From Photobacterium aquae (lineage in GTDB: Bacteria > Pseudomonadota > Gammaproteobacteria > Enterobacterales > Vibrionaceae), in NCBI RefSeq assembly GCF_001029445.1, contig NZ_LDOT01000008.1:1-60260 (forward strand): a stretch of 60,260 bases of DNA, given 5' to 3'. A program made the position numbers and the translations under genes. The first letter of the stretch is position 1; every line of letters starts with the position of its first letter. Below, in pieces: positions 8,002-21,031 of this stretch. The notes beneath the pieces were generated by a model, which was not told where the DNA came from, searched no databases, and saw only the letters and a program-made list of their open reading frames with translations.

Positions 8002-10572
8002 GTGACAGTAAAAGGCATAGAAAAGCATACCCCAATGATGCAGCAGTATTTGAAGATCAAGGCCGAGAACCCCGAGGTCCTGCTGTTCTACCGGATGGGT
8101 GACTTCTACGAACTATTTTTTGACGACGCCAAACGCGCTTCGCAACTGCTGGATATCTCCCTGACCAAGCGCGGTGCCTCCAACGGCCAGCCGATCCCGA
8201 TGGCAGGAGTCCCTTACCATTCCATCGAGGGCTATCTTGCCAAGCTCGTCCAGCAGGGCGTCTCTGCGGCCATCTGCGAGCAGATTGGCGATCCGGCAAC
8301 CAGCAAGGGACCGGTAGAGCGCAAAGTGGTGCGGATCATCACCCCGGGAACCGTCAGCGACGAGGCCCTGCTCAACGAGCGCCACGACAACCTGATTGCC
8401 GCCATCTACCACGAAGGCGATAAATTTGGCTATGCGACCTTGGACATCACCTCCGGCCGCTTCATGCTCACCGAACCGGAAACCGAAGAGGCGATGCAGG
8501 CCGAGCTGCAGCGCACTAGCCCGGCAGAGCTGCTCTACCCAGAAGACTTTGCCCTGCCTGGCCTGCTTCAGAGCATCAAAGGAAGCCGCCGCCGCCCGGT
8601 CTGGGAGTTCGACCTCGAAACGGCCCGCCAGCAGCTCACTATGCAGTTCGGCACCCGCGATCTGGTTGGCTTCGGCGTCGAGCAGGCCGAGCGTGGCCTA
8701 TGCGCAGCCGGTTGCCTGCTGCAATATGTGAAAGACACCCAGCGCACCGCCCTGCCTCACATCCGCGCCATTACCTTGGATACCAAAGATCACGCGGTGA
8801 TACTCGATGCAGCCACGCGCCGCAACCTAGAGCTGACCCAGAATCTGGCGGGGGGCTATGACAACACGCTGGCATCGGTACTGGACCAGACCGCGACGCC
8901 GATGGGTAGCCGCCTGCTAAAACGCTGGCTGCACCAGCCAATCCGCGACCAGCACCAGCTCAACGGCCGTCTCGACGCCATCGAGACGTTCAAGGACAGC
9001 GGTCTGTTTGTCGATCTTGCCGGCGTTCTCCGCCACATGGGGGATCTCGAGCGTATTCTTGCCCGACTGGCCCTGCGCTCGGCTCGTCCTCGCGACCTCG
9101 CCCGGATGCGCACCGCCCTCCAATACTTGCCGGAGCTTTCCGATCTGCTCGCCGACATTCCCCAGCAGCGAATTGGCGAACTGGCCCAGTATGCCGCGCC
9201 GATGGATGAGCTGTGCGAATTGCTCGAGCGTGCCATTATCGAAAACCCGCCTGTCGTGATCCGCGACGGGGGCGTACTGGCACCGGGATACAATGCCGAG
9301 CTAGACGAATGGCGCGATCTGGCTGACGGGGCCACCAAGTTCCTCGAAGAGCTGGAAGCCAGCGAGCGCGAACGCCATGATATCGATACCCTGAAAGTGG
9401 GCTTCAACCAAGTCCACGGTTTCTATATCCAGGTCAGCCGTGGCCAAAGCCATCTGGTACCTAGCCACTATGTGCGCCGCCAAACCCTCAAGAATGCCGA
9501 GCGCTACATCATCCCCGAGCTCAAAGAGCACGAGGACAAAGTACTCAATTCGAAATCCAAAGCTCTGGCTCTGGAGAAGAAGCTGTGGGAAGAGCTGTTC
9601 GACCAGTTGCTGCCGCATCTGGAGCAGCTGCAAAATGCCGCCAGTGCCCTGTCCGAGCTGGATGTTCTTGCCAACCTGGCCGAGCGTGCCGACAGTCTCA
9701 ACTACTGCCGCCCTGAATTGACGGAAAACACCGGGATCGAAATCACCGCAGGCCGCCACCCGGTTGTCGAACAGGTACTGAGCGAACCGTTTATCGCCAA
9801 CCCGATCTCGCTTCATCGCGACCGCCGGATGCTGATCATCACCGGCCCTAATATGGGTGGTAAATCGACCTACATGCGCCAAACGGCCCTGATTGCACTG
9901 CTTGCCCATGTCGGCTCTTTCGTACCGGCCGAAGCCGTCAAGATCGGCCCGCTGGATCGGATCTTCACCCGCATCGGCGCCTCGGACGATCTGGCATCGG
10001 GACGCTCGACCTTCATGGTCGAAATGACAGAAACGGCCAACATCCTCCACAACGCCACCCAGAACAGCTTGGTGCTGATGGACGAAATCGGCCGGGGTAC
10101 CAGTACCTATGACGGCCTGTCATTGGCTTGGGCGAGCGCTGAATGGCTGGCTGACAAAATTGCGGCCATGACCCTGTTCGCAACCCACTACTTCGAGCTG
10201 ACTGAACTGCCATCACTGATCGATGGCCTGGCCAACGTCCACCTTGATGCGGTCGAACACGGTGATGAAATTGCCTTCATGCACGCAGTACAAGAAGGCG
10301 CGGCCAGCAAATCATACGGCCTTGCCGTTGCCAGCCTTGCCGGGGTACCGAAATCAGTGATCAAGCGGGCCAAAATCAAGCTCCAGCAACTCGAGGCCAG
10401 CGGCCACCAGCAAGCCGTTGCACCGGCTTCGGCCGCCCCGCGCGAAGAGCAGCAACTGAGCCTGATCCCTGAGCCGAGCGAAATCGAAGAGGCTCTGGCC
10501 CGGATCAACCCGGATGAAATGACGCCTCGTGAGGCACTCGAGGAGCTTTACCGTCTACGGGCGCTACTGTAA
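8002..10572 (+). CDS. mutS: DNA mismatch repair protein MutS
   Basis: An 856-aa mismatch-recognition ATPase. The N-terminal mismatch-binding domain carries the Phe-x-Glu motif in [17 protein letters not shown]. The C-terminal ATPase has the Walker [10 protein letters not shown], the Walker [16 protein letters not shown], and [12 protein letters not shown] start it at the GTG at 8002 because CAGG lies 7 bp upstream and the protein then begins a few residues before the conserved HTPMMQQY, as in E. coli MutS. An ATG 13 codons earlier (7963) is possible, but its AAGGTGG abuts the codon. It is divergent from pncC and ends at a terminator shared with rpoS. Confidence 0.98.
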   Translation: MTVKGIEKHTPMMQQYLKIKAENPEVLLFYRMGDFYELFFDDAKRASQLLDISLTKRGASNGQPIPMAGVPYHSIEGYLAKLVQQGVSAAICEQIGDPATSKGPVERKVVRIITPGTVSDEALLNERHDNLIAAIYHEGDKFGYATLDITSGRFMLTEPETEEAMQAELQRTSPAELLYPEDFALPGLLQSIKGSRRRPVWEFDLETARQQLTMQFGTRDLVGFGVEQAERGLCAAGCLLQYVKDTQRTALPHIRAITLDTKDHAVILDAATRRNLELTQNLAGGYDNTLASVLDQTATPMGSRLLKRWLHQPIRDQHQLNGRLDAIETFKDSGLFVDLAGVLRHMGDLERILARLALRSARPRDLARMRTALQYLPELSDLLADIPQQRIGELAQYAAPMDELCELLERAIIENPPVVIRDGGVLAPGYNAELDEWRDLADGATKFLEELEASERERHDIDTLKVGFNQVHGFYIQVSRGQSHLVPSHYVRRQTLKNAERYIIPELKEHEDKVLNSKSKALALEKKLWEELFDQLLPHLEQLQNAASALSELDVLANLAERADSLNYCRPELTENTGIEITAGRHPVVEQVLSEPFIANPISLHRDRRMLIITGPNMGGKSTYMRQTALIALLAHVGSFVPAEAVKIGPLDRIFTRIGASDDLASGRSTFMVEMTETANILHNATQNSLVLMDEIGRGTSTYDGLSLAWASAEWLADKIAAMTLFATHYFELTELPSLIDGLANVHLDAVEHGDEIAFMHAVQEGAASKSYGLAVASLAGVPKSVIKRAKIKLQQLEASGHQQAVAPASAAPREEQQLSLIPEPSEIEEALARINPDEMTPREALEELYRLRALL

Positions 10573-10597
10573 ACGGCGCTTCTGTGCAGATGAAATA

Positions 10598-10631
10598 GAA
10601 AAGGGTTGATGCTTGGCATCAACCCTTTTTG
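10598..10631. terminator. Bidirectional terminator between mutS and rpoS
   Basis: AAAAGGGTTGATGC and GCATCAACCCTTTTT form a stem with loop TTG, bordered by A and T runs on both sides. It can serve mutS (plus) and rpoS (minus), which converge here. Confidence 0.93.
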
Positions 10632-10675
10632 TTTAGTGCTTTGTTCACCCGCAGCCGCAAAATGGAGGAGAAAAG

Positions 10676-11668
10676 TTACTGTAGCTCCTGATTGAACAAA
10701 GATTCAATGCTTAGCCCTTGGTGGGTCAGCATGTCGCGCAGCCGGCGTAGTCCTTCGACTTGAATTTGGCGAACCCGCTCGCGGGTCAGGCCTATTTCAC
10801 GGCCGACATCCTCTAACGTCGAAGCCTCGTAGCCCAACAGGCCGAAACGCCTTGCCAGTACCTCGCGTTGCTTGGGGTTGAGCTCCTGCAGCCAATGGAC
10901 AATCGATACTTTAATATCATCATCTTGGGTTGACGTCTCAGGGCCCCCGCTTTTTTCATCAGGAATAATATCAAGCAGCGCTTTTTCCGAATCGCCGCCG
11001 ATCGGGTTATCGACCGAGCCGACCCGTTCGTTGAGTCGCAGCATACGATTCACATCCTCGACAGATTTATCGAGCTTGGTAGCAATATCTTCGGCGGTGG
11101 GCTCATGGTCGAGTTTTTGCGCCAGTTCGCGGGCAGTGCGGAGGTAAACGTTAAGTTCTTTTACGACATGGATAGGTAAACGGATAGTGCGGGTTTGGTT
11201 CATTATGGCCCGCTCAATGGTCTGGCGGATCCACCACGTGGCATACGTCGAAAAGCGAAATCCCCGTTCAGGGTCAAACTTCTCAACCGCCCGAATAAGA
11301 CCAAGGTTGCCTTCTTCAACCAGATCCAACAGGGCTAAGCCGCGGTTGCTATAGCGGCGGGAAATTTTTACAACCAAACGAAGATTACTCTCAATCATTC
11401 GCTTGCGGGCAACCTCATCCCCTCGCAGTGCCCGCCGGGCATACAACACTTCCTCTTCGGCGGTCAGCAATGGCGAAAAACCAATTTCACCAAGGTAGAG
11501 CTGAGTGGCATCGAGGGCTTTTTGCGTCGTGCCATAACGCGAAAGGTCAATTCCCTCATCAGCACTCTTAACAGCTTCAGCAGGGGTCTCTTCGGTCTCG
11601 GTTTCAAGCTCCATTTCAGCGTCGAATTCAAAGTCATCAATATCTGTAGCAGTATTGCTTCTACTCAT
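10676..11668 (-). CDS. rpoS: RNA polymerase sigma factor RpoS
   Basis: A 330-aa stationary-phase and general-stress sigma factor, the same length as E. coli RpoS. Region 1.2 begins near [21 protein letters not shown]. Region 2 contains [20 protein letters not shown] and the -10 recognition helix [19 protein letters not shown]. Region 4 ends with [21 protein letters not shown], which contacts the -35. I chose the ATG at 11668 because GGGAGG sits 5-6 bp upstream. It lies downstream of nlpD; in E. coli the main rpoS promoter is inside nlpD, and the same is likely here. Confidence 0.98.
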   Translation of the reverse strand: MSRSNTATDIDDFEFDAEMELETETEETPAEAVKSADEGIDLSRYGTTQKALDATQLYLGEIGFSPLLTAEEEVLYARRALRGDEVARKRMIESNLRLVVKISRRYSNRGLALLDLVEEGNLGLIRAVEKFDPERGFRFSTYATWWIRQTIERAIMNQTRTIRLPIHVVKELNVYLRTARELAQKLDHEPTAEDIATKLDKSVEDVNRMLRLNERVGSVDNPIGGDSEKALLDIIPDEKSGGPETSTQDDDIKVSIVHWLQELNPKQREVLARRFGLLGYEASTLEDVGREIGLTRERVRQIQVEGLRRLRDMLTHQGLSIESLFNQELQ

Positions 11669-11724
11669 AGCGCCTCCCAGATGGCGAGTTAGCAAGACAT
11701 TACAACCTGACTATGCCATGTTGA

Positions 11725-12741
11725 CTATCGCGGTAAATACCGCATTGGATCAACGGATTTACCTTTGTAACGAATCTCAAAGTGCAGTTTTACGTTGGCG
11801 GAGCCCGAGCTGCCCATCGACGCGATTTTCTGCCCGGCCTTCACCGGTTGCTGCTCCTTGACAAATAACTGGTCATTGTGTGCATAGGCGCTGAGGTAGT
11901 CATCGCTATGCTTGATAATGACCAGGTTGCCATAACCCCGTAGGGCGTTACCTGCATATACCACCACGCCACCAGCGGCTGCGTTGATGGCCTGTCCTCT
12001 CTGACCAGCGATATCGATCCCCTTATTGCCATTATTGGCACTAGAGAACCTCGCAATCACCCGCCCTTTGGCTGGCCATCCCCATGACGCCACTTTGTTG
12101 CTAACAGGTTTTGGCTTACTTGTAACAACTTTGTTACTTTTAGGTTTTTGAGAGTACTCCTTTGTGGGAGCTGGATCAATATTTTTATTGATGTTTTTTT
12201 GCACAGGTTGCGGTTTTGCTGCCACCTTCTGGGGAGGCGGCGACGCTACTACTGGTTTAGGTTTCGGCGTTGGCTTAGGCGTTGGCTTAGGTGCCGGCTT
12301 TACCGCAACGGGAGCTGGCTTGACCACCGGAGTCGGCTTAACCACGGGTTTAGGCGCTACCGGTTTCGCTTTTGGCTTAGGCTTGGCTTTTACCACCGGA
12401 GGCTTAGGTTCGACACGTTTGCCGTATTCAGGAGCCACATAACGCGGTTTCCACAGCTGCAGTCGCTGGCCGGGGAAAATAGTATATGGCTTAGACAGGT
12501 TGTTATAAGCCACCAACTCGCTCACATCACGGCCGGTGATATACGAGATGAAATAGAGGGTATCGCCCTTTTGGACTTGATAATAGCTCCCCCTGAAGCT
12601 CCCACGCTCCAGCGATGCGTAATCCTTGTTAAGGCTCGTCACCGGTGCGGGTGTATGCGAGCTACAAGCACTCACCAGCAAACAGGTGCCTGCGAGCGCC
12701 CAACGATACCATTTTGACTTACCCAAACCCTGTCTAGCCAT
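11725..12741 (-). CDS. nlpD: Murein hydrolase activator NlpD (lipoprotein)
   Basis: A 338-aa outer-membrane lipoprotein. In E. coli NlpD activates the amidase AmiC during cell division. The signal peptide ends in the lipobox LVSAC with lipidated C26. A LysM peptidoglycan-binding domain spans about residues 52-96 (YYQVQKGDTLYFIS...FPGQRLQL). A long Lys/Pro-rich linker (about 105-165) contains repeated KPTPKP units. The C-terminal LytM/M23 fold (about 225-335) has GNKGIDIAG where active peptidases have a zinc-binding His, so it should be a non-catalytic activator. The ribosome-binding site is weak. It sits between pcm and rpoS, the standard arrangement. Confidence 0.95.
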   Translation of the reverse strand: MARQGLGKSKWYRWALAGTCLLVSACSSHTPAPVTSLNKDYASLERGSFRGSYYQVQKGDTLYFISYITGRDVSELVAYNNLSKPYTIFPGQRLQLWKPRYVAPEYGKRVEPKPPVVKAKPKPKAKPVAPKPVVKPTPVVKPAPVAVKPAPKPTPKPTPKPKPVVASPPPQKVAAKPQPVQKNINKNIDPAPTKEYSQKPKSNKVVTSKPKPVSNKVASWGWPAKGRVIARFSSANNGNKGIDIAGQRGQAINAAAGGVVVYAGNALRGYGNLVIIKHSDDYLSAYAHNDQLFVKEQQPVKAGQKIASMGSSGSANVKLHFEIRYKGKSVDPMRYLPR

Positions 12742-12747
12742 ATTCAG

Positions 12748-13377
12748 TTATGCCAACTCACCCGGAACCAACGGAACAAAACGGACGGCTTCGATATCCC
12801 GGTAGGCAAAGCGATCTGCCTCACGCGTGATCAGCTTGAGCACCTGAGAGCCTTCACCTACAGGAATGATCAGGCGCCCGCCATCGGCAAGCTGGGCCAG
12901 TAACTCAACCGGGATCTCTGCTGCAGCTGCGGTAACAATGATAGCATCAAATGGTGCTTTGCTACGCCACCCCTGCCAGCCGTCACCGTGCTTGGTTGAG
13001 ATATTGTGAAGATCAAGACGCTTAAAACGCCGTTTAGCCTGCCACTGCAATGACTTGATTCGCTCAACAGAACAAACATGCCCGACCAACTTGGCCAAAA
13101 CAGCCGTCTGGTAACCCGATCCCGTACCGATCTCCAGCACCCGAGAATGCTCGTCCAACGCCAGCAGTTCGGTCATCTTAGCGACGATATAGGGTTGCGA
13201 AATTGTCTGCCCGCTGCCAATCGGCAGGGCATTATTTTCATAGGCTTTGTGTGACAGGGCTTCGTCAATAAACCACTCGCGCGGAATAGATCCGATGGCT
13301 TCGAGCACCTTGTCATTACGGATCCCCTGCTGATGCAAATAATTCAGCAAGGCATGCCGCTCTTCCACATAGCGCAT
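12748..13377 (-). CDS. pcm: Protein-L-isoaspartate O-methyltransferase
   Basis: A 209-aa enzyme that methylates L-isoaspartyl residues in damaged proteins with S-adenosylmethionine, starting their repair. The SAM motif I is [16 protein letters not shown]; the upstream [19 protein letters not shown] is the family's substrate-loop motif, and [13 protein letters not shown] follows. I begin it at the ATG at 13377 (MRYVEERH), 2 bp after the surE stop; AGGAG lies within the end of surE. The surE-pcm pair points to translational coupling in a stress-survival cluster with nlpD and rpoS. Confidence 0.96.
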   Translation of the reverse strand: MRYVEERHALLNYLHQQGIRNDKVLEAIGSIPREWFIDEALSHKAYENNALPIGSGQTISQPYIVAKMTELLALDEHSRVLEIGTGSGYQTAVLAKLVGHVCSVERIKSLQWQAKRRFKRLDLHNISTKHGDGWQGWRSKAPFDAIIVTAAAAEIPVELLAQLADGGRLIIPVGEGSQVLKLITREADRFAYRDIEAVRFVPLVPGELA

Positions 13378-13379
13378 TC

Positions 13380-14126
13380 TTATTGTTTCTCCTGGTGAAG
13401 CCAATCACGGATCGCTGCCATGGCATCATGGGCGGTCAAATCAACCTGCAAGGGGGTGATCGACACGCAGCGCTGTTCAACGGCGTAAAAATCTGTTCCC
13501 GGTCCGGCATCCTGACAGGCACCTGGAGGCCCTAGCCAGTAAAGGGGTTTGCCGCGAGGATCGACGTCCTTGACCATATTCTCAGCTCGATGACGGGCTC
13601 CAAGCCGTGTCACCTGCCAGTCACCCAGTTCATCAAAGGTGACATCAGGAACATTAATATTGAGTATTTTATTAGTTGGCAAGGGTGTTTTGGCTAAATT
13701 TAGCAGAACTTGCTTCACAACCTCTGCCGCCGTTTCAAAATGGGTATCGCCAACAAGGGATACCGCGATAGCCGGTACCCCTAGAAAGTGCCCTTCCGTC
13801 GCCGCAGCCACAGTGCCAGAATACAGCACATCATCCCCCAGATTGGCACCGTGGTTGATTCCGGCAACCACAACATCCGGGCGGTAATCGAGCCATTCAT
13901 TCAAGGCAAAGTGGACACAGTCCGTCGGCGTTCCCTCGACAGAAACACGCCCCTCACCCTCTTCGCGGATACGCAATGGATAATCCAGCGTGAGAGAATT
14001 GGAGGCACCGGAGCGGTTGCGATCAGGCGCAACCACCACCACATCACCCAGCTCGCTCAGAACGGATGCCAAGGTATTAATCCCCTTGGCAAAGATCCCG
14101 TCATCGTTACTGATCAGAATTCTCAT
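13380..14126 (-). CDS. surE: 5'/3'-nucleotidase SurE
   Basis: A 248-aa metal-dependent nucleotidase/polyphosphatase of the SurE family. The metal-binding site appears as SNDDG near residue 9, with [16 protein letters not shown] and the Asn motif [22 protein letters not shown]. The start codon is within the 3' end of truD (20-nt overlap) and the stop is 2 bp before pcm. The gene is therefore part of a tight truD-surE-pcm-nlpD run. Confidence 0.97.
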   Translation of the reverse strand: MRILISNDDGIFAKGINTLASVLSELGDVVVVAPDRNRSGASNSLTLDYPLRIREEGEGRVSVEGTPTDCVHFALNEWLDYRPDVVVAGINHGANLGDDVLYSGTVAAATEGHFLGVPAIAVSLVGDTHFETAAEVVKQVLLNLAKTPLPTNKILNINVPDVTFDELGDWQVTRLGARHRAENMVKDVDPRGKPLYWLGPPGACQDAGPGTDFYAVEQRCVSITPLQVDLTAHDAMAAIRDWLHQEKQ

Positions 14127-15168
14127 GATTCTCGTCCTGTTGTTCTTGCTCTACCATGAGCTCGCGAACAACTGCTGTCGCAAAGCAGCCCGCAGGCAAA
14201 GAGAAAGACACCGTCACCGAATCGCCATCCAGCTGCCAAACCATATCACTTGGCTTTAGCAATAGCGGACGGCGCTCATGGCGCATCCGGTTATCGCGGA
14301 TCAATTTCAGCAACAGCGGCTCGCGCTCGACGATCGACATTTCGAACGCCTCGGCATCAGCCGTTGTCGGCAGCGCGTTATCACCCATCATCGGAGCGGT
14401 GATCTGCAACGCACCGGTATCAACCGCCTGCTGCAGTTCAGCCGTCACGGCCTCGACGACAGAGCCGGACTCATTGCTATCCTCAACCCAGTCACCCGCC
14501 ATCAACTGGTGTACCTGACCCTTGGCGATACGCTCGGACAACACCATATTGAACAACCAAGAACGAGCCGCAGAAAGATAGAAACTGCGCTTGCTCTTGT
14601 CACGCACACGGAACTCGTCATTGCCCCACGCACGCGCCTTGGTGACGTTGTTGCCACCATTGCCAAAACGCTGCTCACCGAAATAGTTCGGTACACCATG
14701 CTCGGCAATCTTCGCCAGCCTTGCCACGACGTCGTCTGGCTGGTCCAGATCACGCAGACGCAACTCGAACCAGTTGCCAGACAAATCGCCAGGGCGTAGT
14801 TTCTTGTCGTGGCGAGCCGTTTCAATAACCTCAACCCCAGGGTGCTCGGCAACAAAATCCGTTAAGTCTGGATCCGGCTTACCCGGCAGGTGGACACTTA
14901 GCCACTGTTCGGTAACGGCATGGCGGTCTTTGAGACCAGCCCAGCTGACATCACGTGACTTCACGCCGCAAGCCTTGGCCAGCTCGTTGACGACATACTT
15001 GGTGTTCTCACCCGTCTTGCGGATTTTCACCATGAAGTGCTCGCCGGTGCCGGCAAATGCAAAGCCCAGGTTTTCCTTCACCACAAAATCTTCAGGCTCG
15101 ACCTTAATGCGACCCTGACAGCTTGGCGCTCCGTATAACCAGCTGAAATGCTCCATAATACCAGACAT
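14107..15168 (-). CDS. truD: tRNA pseudouridine(13) synthase TruD
   Basis: A 353-aa TruD-family synthase that makes pseudouridine 13 in tRNA-Glu. The catalytic aspartate is D81 in [11 protein letters not shown], preceded by the family motif [15 protein letters not shown]. An insertion-domain region follows around [15 protein letters not shown]. It overlaps the start of surE by 20 nt. A second in-frame ATG four codons downstream (15156) is a possible alternative start; neither has a strong Shine-Dalgarno. Confidence 0.96.
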   Translation of the reverse strand: MSGIMEHFSWLYGAPSCQGRIKVEPEDFVVKENLGFAFAGTGEHFMVKIRKTGENTKYVVNELAKACGVKSRDVSWAGLKDRHAVTEQWLSVHLPGKPDPDLTDFVAEHPGVEVIETARHDKKLRPGDLSGNWFELRLRDLDQPDDVVARLAKIAEHGVPNYFGEQRFGNGGNNVTKARAWGNDEFRVRDKSKRSFYLSAARSWLFNMVLSERIAKGQVHQLMAGDWVEDSNESGSVVEAVTAELQQAVDTGALQITAPMMGDNALPTTADAEAFEMSIVEREPLLLKLIRDNRMRHERRPLLLKPSDMVWQLDGDSVTVSFSLPAGCFATAVVRELMVEQEQQDENHENSDQ

Positions 15169-15234
15169 ATTTACACCATAGTGTTCGCTCCGGATCGGCC
15201 AGGAAAAAAGTTTCCCGCCGTCACGGCAACGTAA

Positions 15235-15711
15235 TTATTGTTTACAAATCAAAACGACCGCTTCGCAGGCGATGCCTTCTTTACGGCCGGTAAAGCCAAG
15301 ACGCTCCGAGGTGGTCGCCTTGACGTTAATATTCTCAACTGCCGTTTCAAGATCGGCGGCAATCGCTTGGCACATCGCCTCGATGTGCGGTGCCATTTTC
15401 GGGGCCTGGGCAATAATCGTGACATCCAGGTTGCCCAGTAGATAGCCTTTGGCCTTGACCTTGCTGTACACGTCGCGCAGCAACATCCGGCTGTCAGCTC
15501 CTTTCCACTCTGCATCAGTGTCTGGGAAGTGGCGGCCAATATCGCCGGCACCGATCGCCCCTAGCAAGGCATCGCATACCGCATGCAGGGCAACGTCACC
15601 ATCAGAGTGGGCCAGCAACCCCTGTTCATAAGGTACGGCAACACCACCGATAATCACCGGGCCTTCGCCACCGAACTTGTGTACGTCAAAGCCGTGTCCA
15701 ATTCGCATCAT
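15235..15711 (-). CDS. ispF: 2-C-methyl-D-erythritol 2,4-cyclodiphosphate synthase
   Basis: A 158-aa MEP-pathway enzyme that converts CDP-ME 2-phosphate to MEcPP with release of CMP. The zinc ligands are in GHGFDVH near the N-terminus and in LAHSDGDV around residue 42. The C-terminal [15 protein letters not shown] is characteristic of the family. It overlaps the ispD stop by 4 nt (ATGA), so the two consecutive isoprenoid enzymes are translationally coupled. Confidence 0.98.
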   Translation of the reverse strand: MMRIGHGFDVHKFGGEGPVIIGGVAVPYEQGLLAHSDGDVALHAVCDALLGAIGAGDIGRHFPDTDAEWKGADSRMLLRDVYSKVKAKGYLLGNLDVTIIAQAPKMAPHIEAMCQAIAADLETAVENINVKATTSERLGFTGRKEGIACEAVVLICKQ

Positions 15712-16406
15712 TGCTCGTCCCTCAATAAGTTTTCCAAATAAAAGGCCGCCAAGGCCAGATCTTCTGGCTGGGTCACCTTCAGGTTATCGGCACGTCCCGC
15801 CACCAGTTGAGGTGTCATGCCACAATGTTCGAGTGCAGAGGCTTCGTCGGTCACAACTGCGCCATCGGCCAATGCCGACTCCAATGCCTGCTTGAGTTGG
15901 CCGGCACGGAACATCTGCGGGGTAAGGGCATGCCAGAGATCACTGCGGTCAACAGTCTGGGCGATCGCACCACTGCCATTGCCGCGCTTCATGGTATCGC
16001 GCACCGGCGCGGCAAGGATTGCGCCGAACTCGCTGGCCTTCGCCGCCGCGATCAGCTTGTCCAAGTCCTCATGGCGCAAGCAAGGCCGGGCCGCATCGTG
16101 GACCAATACCCATGCATTGCTATCCCCGATGGCAGCGAGCCCTGCAAATACTGAATCGGCCCGCTCTGCGCCGCCGTTGACCCGCTCGACACGGGGATCC
16201 GAGGCCAATGGCAACGCTGGGAAATATGGGTCATCCGGGCTCACGGCCACTACCACCCTCTCGATCGAAGGGTGTTTCAGCAGGCGTGCCACGGTATGTT
16301 CAAGAATGGTTTTACCTGCTATCTGCAGGTATTGCTTCGGGCGATCTGCCGCCATGCGGCTGCCGACCCCGGCGGCAGGAACTACCGCTATCATTTCACT
16401 GCTCAT
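15708..16406 (-). CDS. ispD: 2-C-methyl-D-erythritol 4-phosphate cytidylyltransferase
   Basis: A 232-aa enzyme forming CDP-methylerythritol from MEP and CTP in non-mevalonate isoprenoid synthesis. The nucleotide-binding motif [18 protein letters not shown] is N-terminal, HDAARPC is mid-protein, and the C-terminal [11 protein letters not shown] is typical. It sits between ftsB and ispF in the conserved gamma-proteobacterial order ftsB-ispD-ispF-truD-surE. Confidence 0.97.
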   Translation of the reverse strand: MSSEMIAVVPAAGVGSRMAADRPKQYLQIAGKTILEHTVARLLKHPSIERVVVAVSPDDPYFPALPLASDPRVERVNGGAERADSVFAGLAAIGDSNAWVLVHDAARPCLRHEDLDKLIAAAKASEFGAILAAPVRDTMKRGNGSGAIAQTVDRSDLWHALTPQMFRAGQLKQALESALADGAVVTDEASALEHCGMTPQLVAGRADNLKVTQPEDLALAAFYLENLLRDEQ

Positions 16407-16441
16407 GGATATCGTAATCGGCCTGCGGCCAGTGAGTTGGA

Positions 16442-16714
16442 TTAATCGCCGACTATGCGGAAGAACGTTTCATCAGGGCGAACCATGCCTAGCTCATTGC
16501 GGGCACGTTCCTCAACCGCTTCCAGCCCACGGTTCAAATCGTGGATTTCAACATACATCTGCTGGTTACGCTTGGCCAACTCAGAATTGGCCTGCTGCTG
16601 AACGGCTACATTATCGCGAACGGCCAGATAGTCCACCATCCCGTTCTTGCCCAGCCAGAAATCATACTGCAGCCAGCCCAAGATCATCAGCAATGTCAGT
16701 GTTAACAGGCGCAT
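16442..16714 (-). CDS. ftsB: Cell division protein FtsB
   Basis: A 90-aa bitopic inner-membrane protein. FtsB forms the FtsQBL complex that links early and late divisome steps. One transmembrane helix (about residues 2-20, [20 protein letters not shown]) is followed by a coiled coil rich in Q, N and E ([21 protein letters not shown]). I start at the ATG at 16714 because GGGGGAG lies 3-4 bp upstream; longer in-frame readings (to 16753) have no such site and place charges before the membrane helix. It is upstream of ispD in the same direction. Confidence 0.94.
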   Translation of the reverse strand: MRLLTLTLLMILGWLQYDFWLGKNGMVDYLAVRDNVAVQQQANSELAKRNQQMYVEIHDLNRGLEAVEERARNELGMVRPDETFFRIVGD

Positions 16715-16887
16715 CCGCTCCCCCTGGCTAAATTGATAATCATAGCGCACCATTTCTTGCCTGCTTCCGATAAGCCGGCAATCACACTGTATAAGGTCTT
16801 GATTCCATTTCTACAGCGGTCTGGTACGAGCTGATTATCATCCCATAAAGCGTAGTTTGACACTAGCTCCGTCCTGTCATTCGCCCA

Positions 16888-16917
16888 TAAAAAAACCGCC
16901 CATAAGGGCGGTTTTTC
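16888..16917 (-). terminator. Terminator of eno
   Basis: Minus-strand AAAAACCGCCC-TTAT-GGGCGGTTTTTTT is a classical GC stem with a T run, about 35 bp after the eno stop codon. It isolates eno from ftsB. Confidence 0.93.
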
Positions 16918-16950
16918 GAAGGCAAGTAAAACTTGCGTCAAGGCAGGATA

Positions 16951-18279
<1,329 letters not shown>

Positions 18280-18287
18280 TTAAAAGC

Positions 18288-18324
18288 TAAAAAAATAGCT
18301 GCAGCTAACACCTGCCGCAGCTAT
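18288..18324 (-). terminator. Terminator/attenuator between pyrG and eno
   Basis: Minus-strand ATAGCTGC...GCAGCTAT is an 8-bp perfect stem with additional inner pairing, followed by seven T residues. It lies between the pyrG stop and the eno Shine-Dalgarno. Confidence 0.8.
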
Positions 18325-18333
18325 CCGTAATCC

Positions 18334-19977
<1,644 letters not shown>

Positions 19978-20026
19978 TTACCTGGAAGATTGGTATAGAG
20001 GATAAAATGTATCTAGACGGGAAATT

Positions 20027-20055
20027 AGTATACCAGACACGTTTTATCGCCACAA
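20027..20055 (-). promoter_or_regulatory. Putative sigma70 promoter of pyrG
   Basis: Minus-strand -35 TTGTGG (20050-20055), 17-bp spacer, extended -10 TGGTATACT (hexamer 20027-20032). Transcription would begin in the CCCGTC region about 45 bp before the ATG. Confidence 0.6.
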
Positions 20056-20158
20056 CGTGAAAACTATCACAGCAGGATTGGTTTTTTTTTGTTTCAAATC
20101 AATTCTGCATAATTGGAGTGCTATCAACCGTATAGTCAATAGCAAATCCCCCCGCCGC

Positions 20159-20959
20159 TCACTTTTCCGCAGCCTTGACCTGCTCCCAAATCTTGTCCAA
20201 TTCGGCCAAAGTACAGTCTTCGAGCTGCCTCCCTTTTTCTAGCACATTTTTCTCCACTTCGCGAAATCGCCGTTCAAATTTTTGGTTGGCGCGCTGAAGG
20301 GCATGCTCGGGTTTGACTTGCAAATGGCGGCTGAAATTGGCCACGGCAAACAGCAAATCCCCCATTTCCTCCTCGATCCTGTCCTGGTCCTGTGGCACTT
20401 GGATAACCTCTTCCAGCACTTCGTCGATTTCCTCATGGACCTTGTCGACCACCGGCCCCAGCGTATCCCAATCGAAGCCATGCTTGGCACAGCGCTTCTG
20501 GATTTTGTCTGCCCGAGTCAGGGCAGGAAGGGCTCGCGGTATATTGGCCAGCACGCTAGTGTCCTCGCCCTTGTCGGCTCGCTCCTTGGCTTTCTCCGCC
20601 TCCCAGTTGGCGCTGATCTCCGCCTCGCTGGCAAACTCGCTACCGGCAAAAACATGAGGATGGCGACGGATTAGCTTCTCATTGAGCCCAGCCACCACTT
20701 GGTCAAAATCAAACAGCCCCTGCTCCTTGCCCAGCTGGCTGTAAAAAATAACCTGAAACAGCAAATCACCCAGCTCCTCACGGACATCGCCCCAATTTTC
20801 CTGCCCGATGGCATCCGCCACCTCGTAGGCTTCTTCGAGGGTATGCGGCACGATAGTGGCAAATGTCTGCTTGCGATCCCACGGACAACCCTGCTCCGGA
20901 TCGCGCAGGGTAGCCATAATCTCAACCAATTGTTCAATCGGGCTCTGTGTCTTGCTCAT
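20159..20959 (-). CDS. mazG: Nucleoside triphosphate pyrophosphohydrolase MazG
   Basis: A 266-aa tandem-MazG protein that hydrolyses (d)NTPs to NMPs and pyrophosphate; in E. coli it has also been linked to ppGpp levels. Both MazG domains are visible: EEAYEVADAIGQENWGDVREELGDLL near the N-terminus and EEIDEVLEEV...RIEEEMGDLLFAVANFSRHL in the C-terminal half, each with the ExxE...ExxD metal pattern. I prefer the ATG at 20959 (MSKTQSP), since the ATG three codons upstream abuts its only purine-rich site. It is immediately downstream of relA. Confidence 0.95.
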   Translation of the reverse strand: MSKTQSPIEQLVEIMATLRDPEQGCPWDRKQTFATIVPHTLEEAYEVADAIGQENWGDVREELGDLLFQVIFYSQLGKEQGLFDFDQVVAGLNEKLIRRHPHVFAGSEFASEAEISANWEAEKAKERADKGEDTSVLANIPRALPALTRADKIQKRCAKHGFDWDTLGPVVDKVHEEIDEVLEEVIQVPQDQDRIEEEMGDLLFAVANFSRHLQVKPEHALQRANQKFERRFREVEKNVLEKGRQLEDCTLAELDKIWEQVKAAEK

Positions 20960-21031
20960 AAATACCATTCTCTGGTTAGAAAAGAAAAAGCGGCAGCCTT
21001 CGCTCCCGCTCTTTGGTTTGTCGCCTACGGC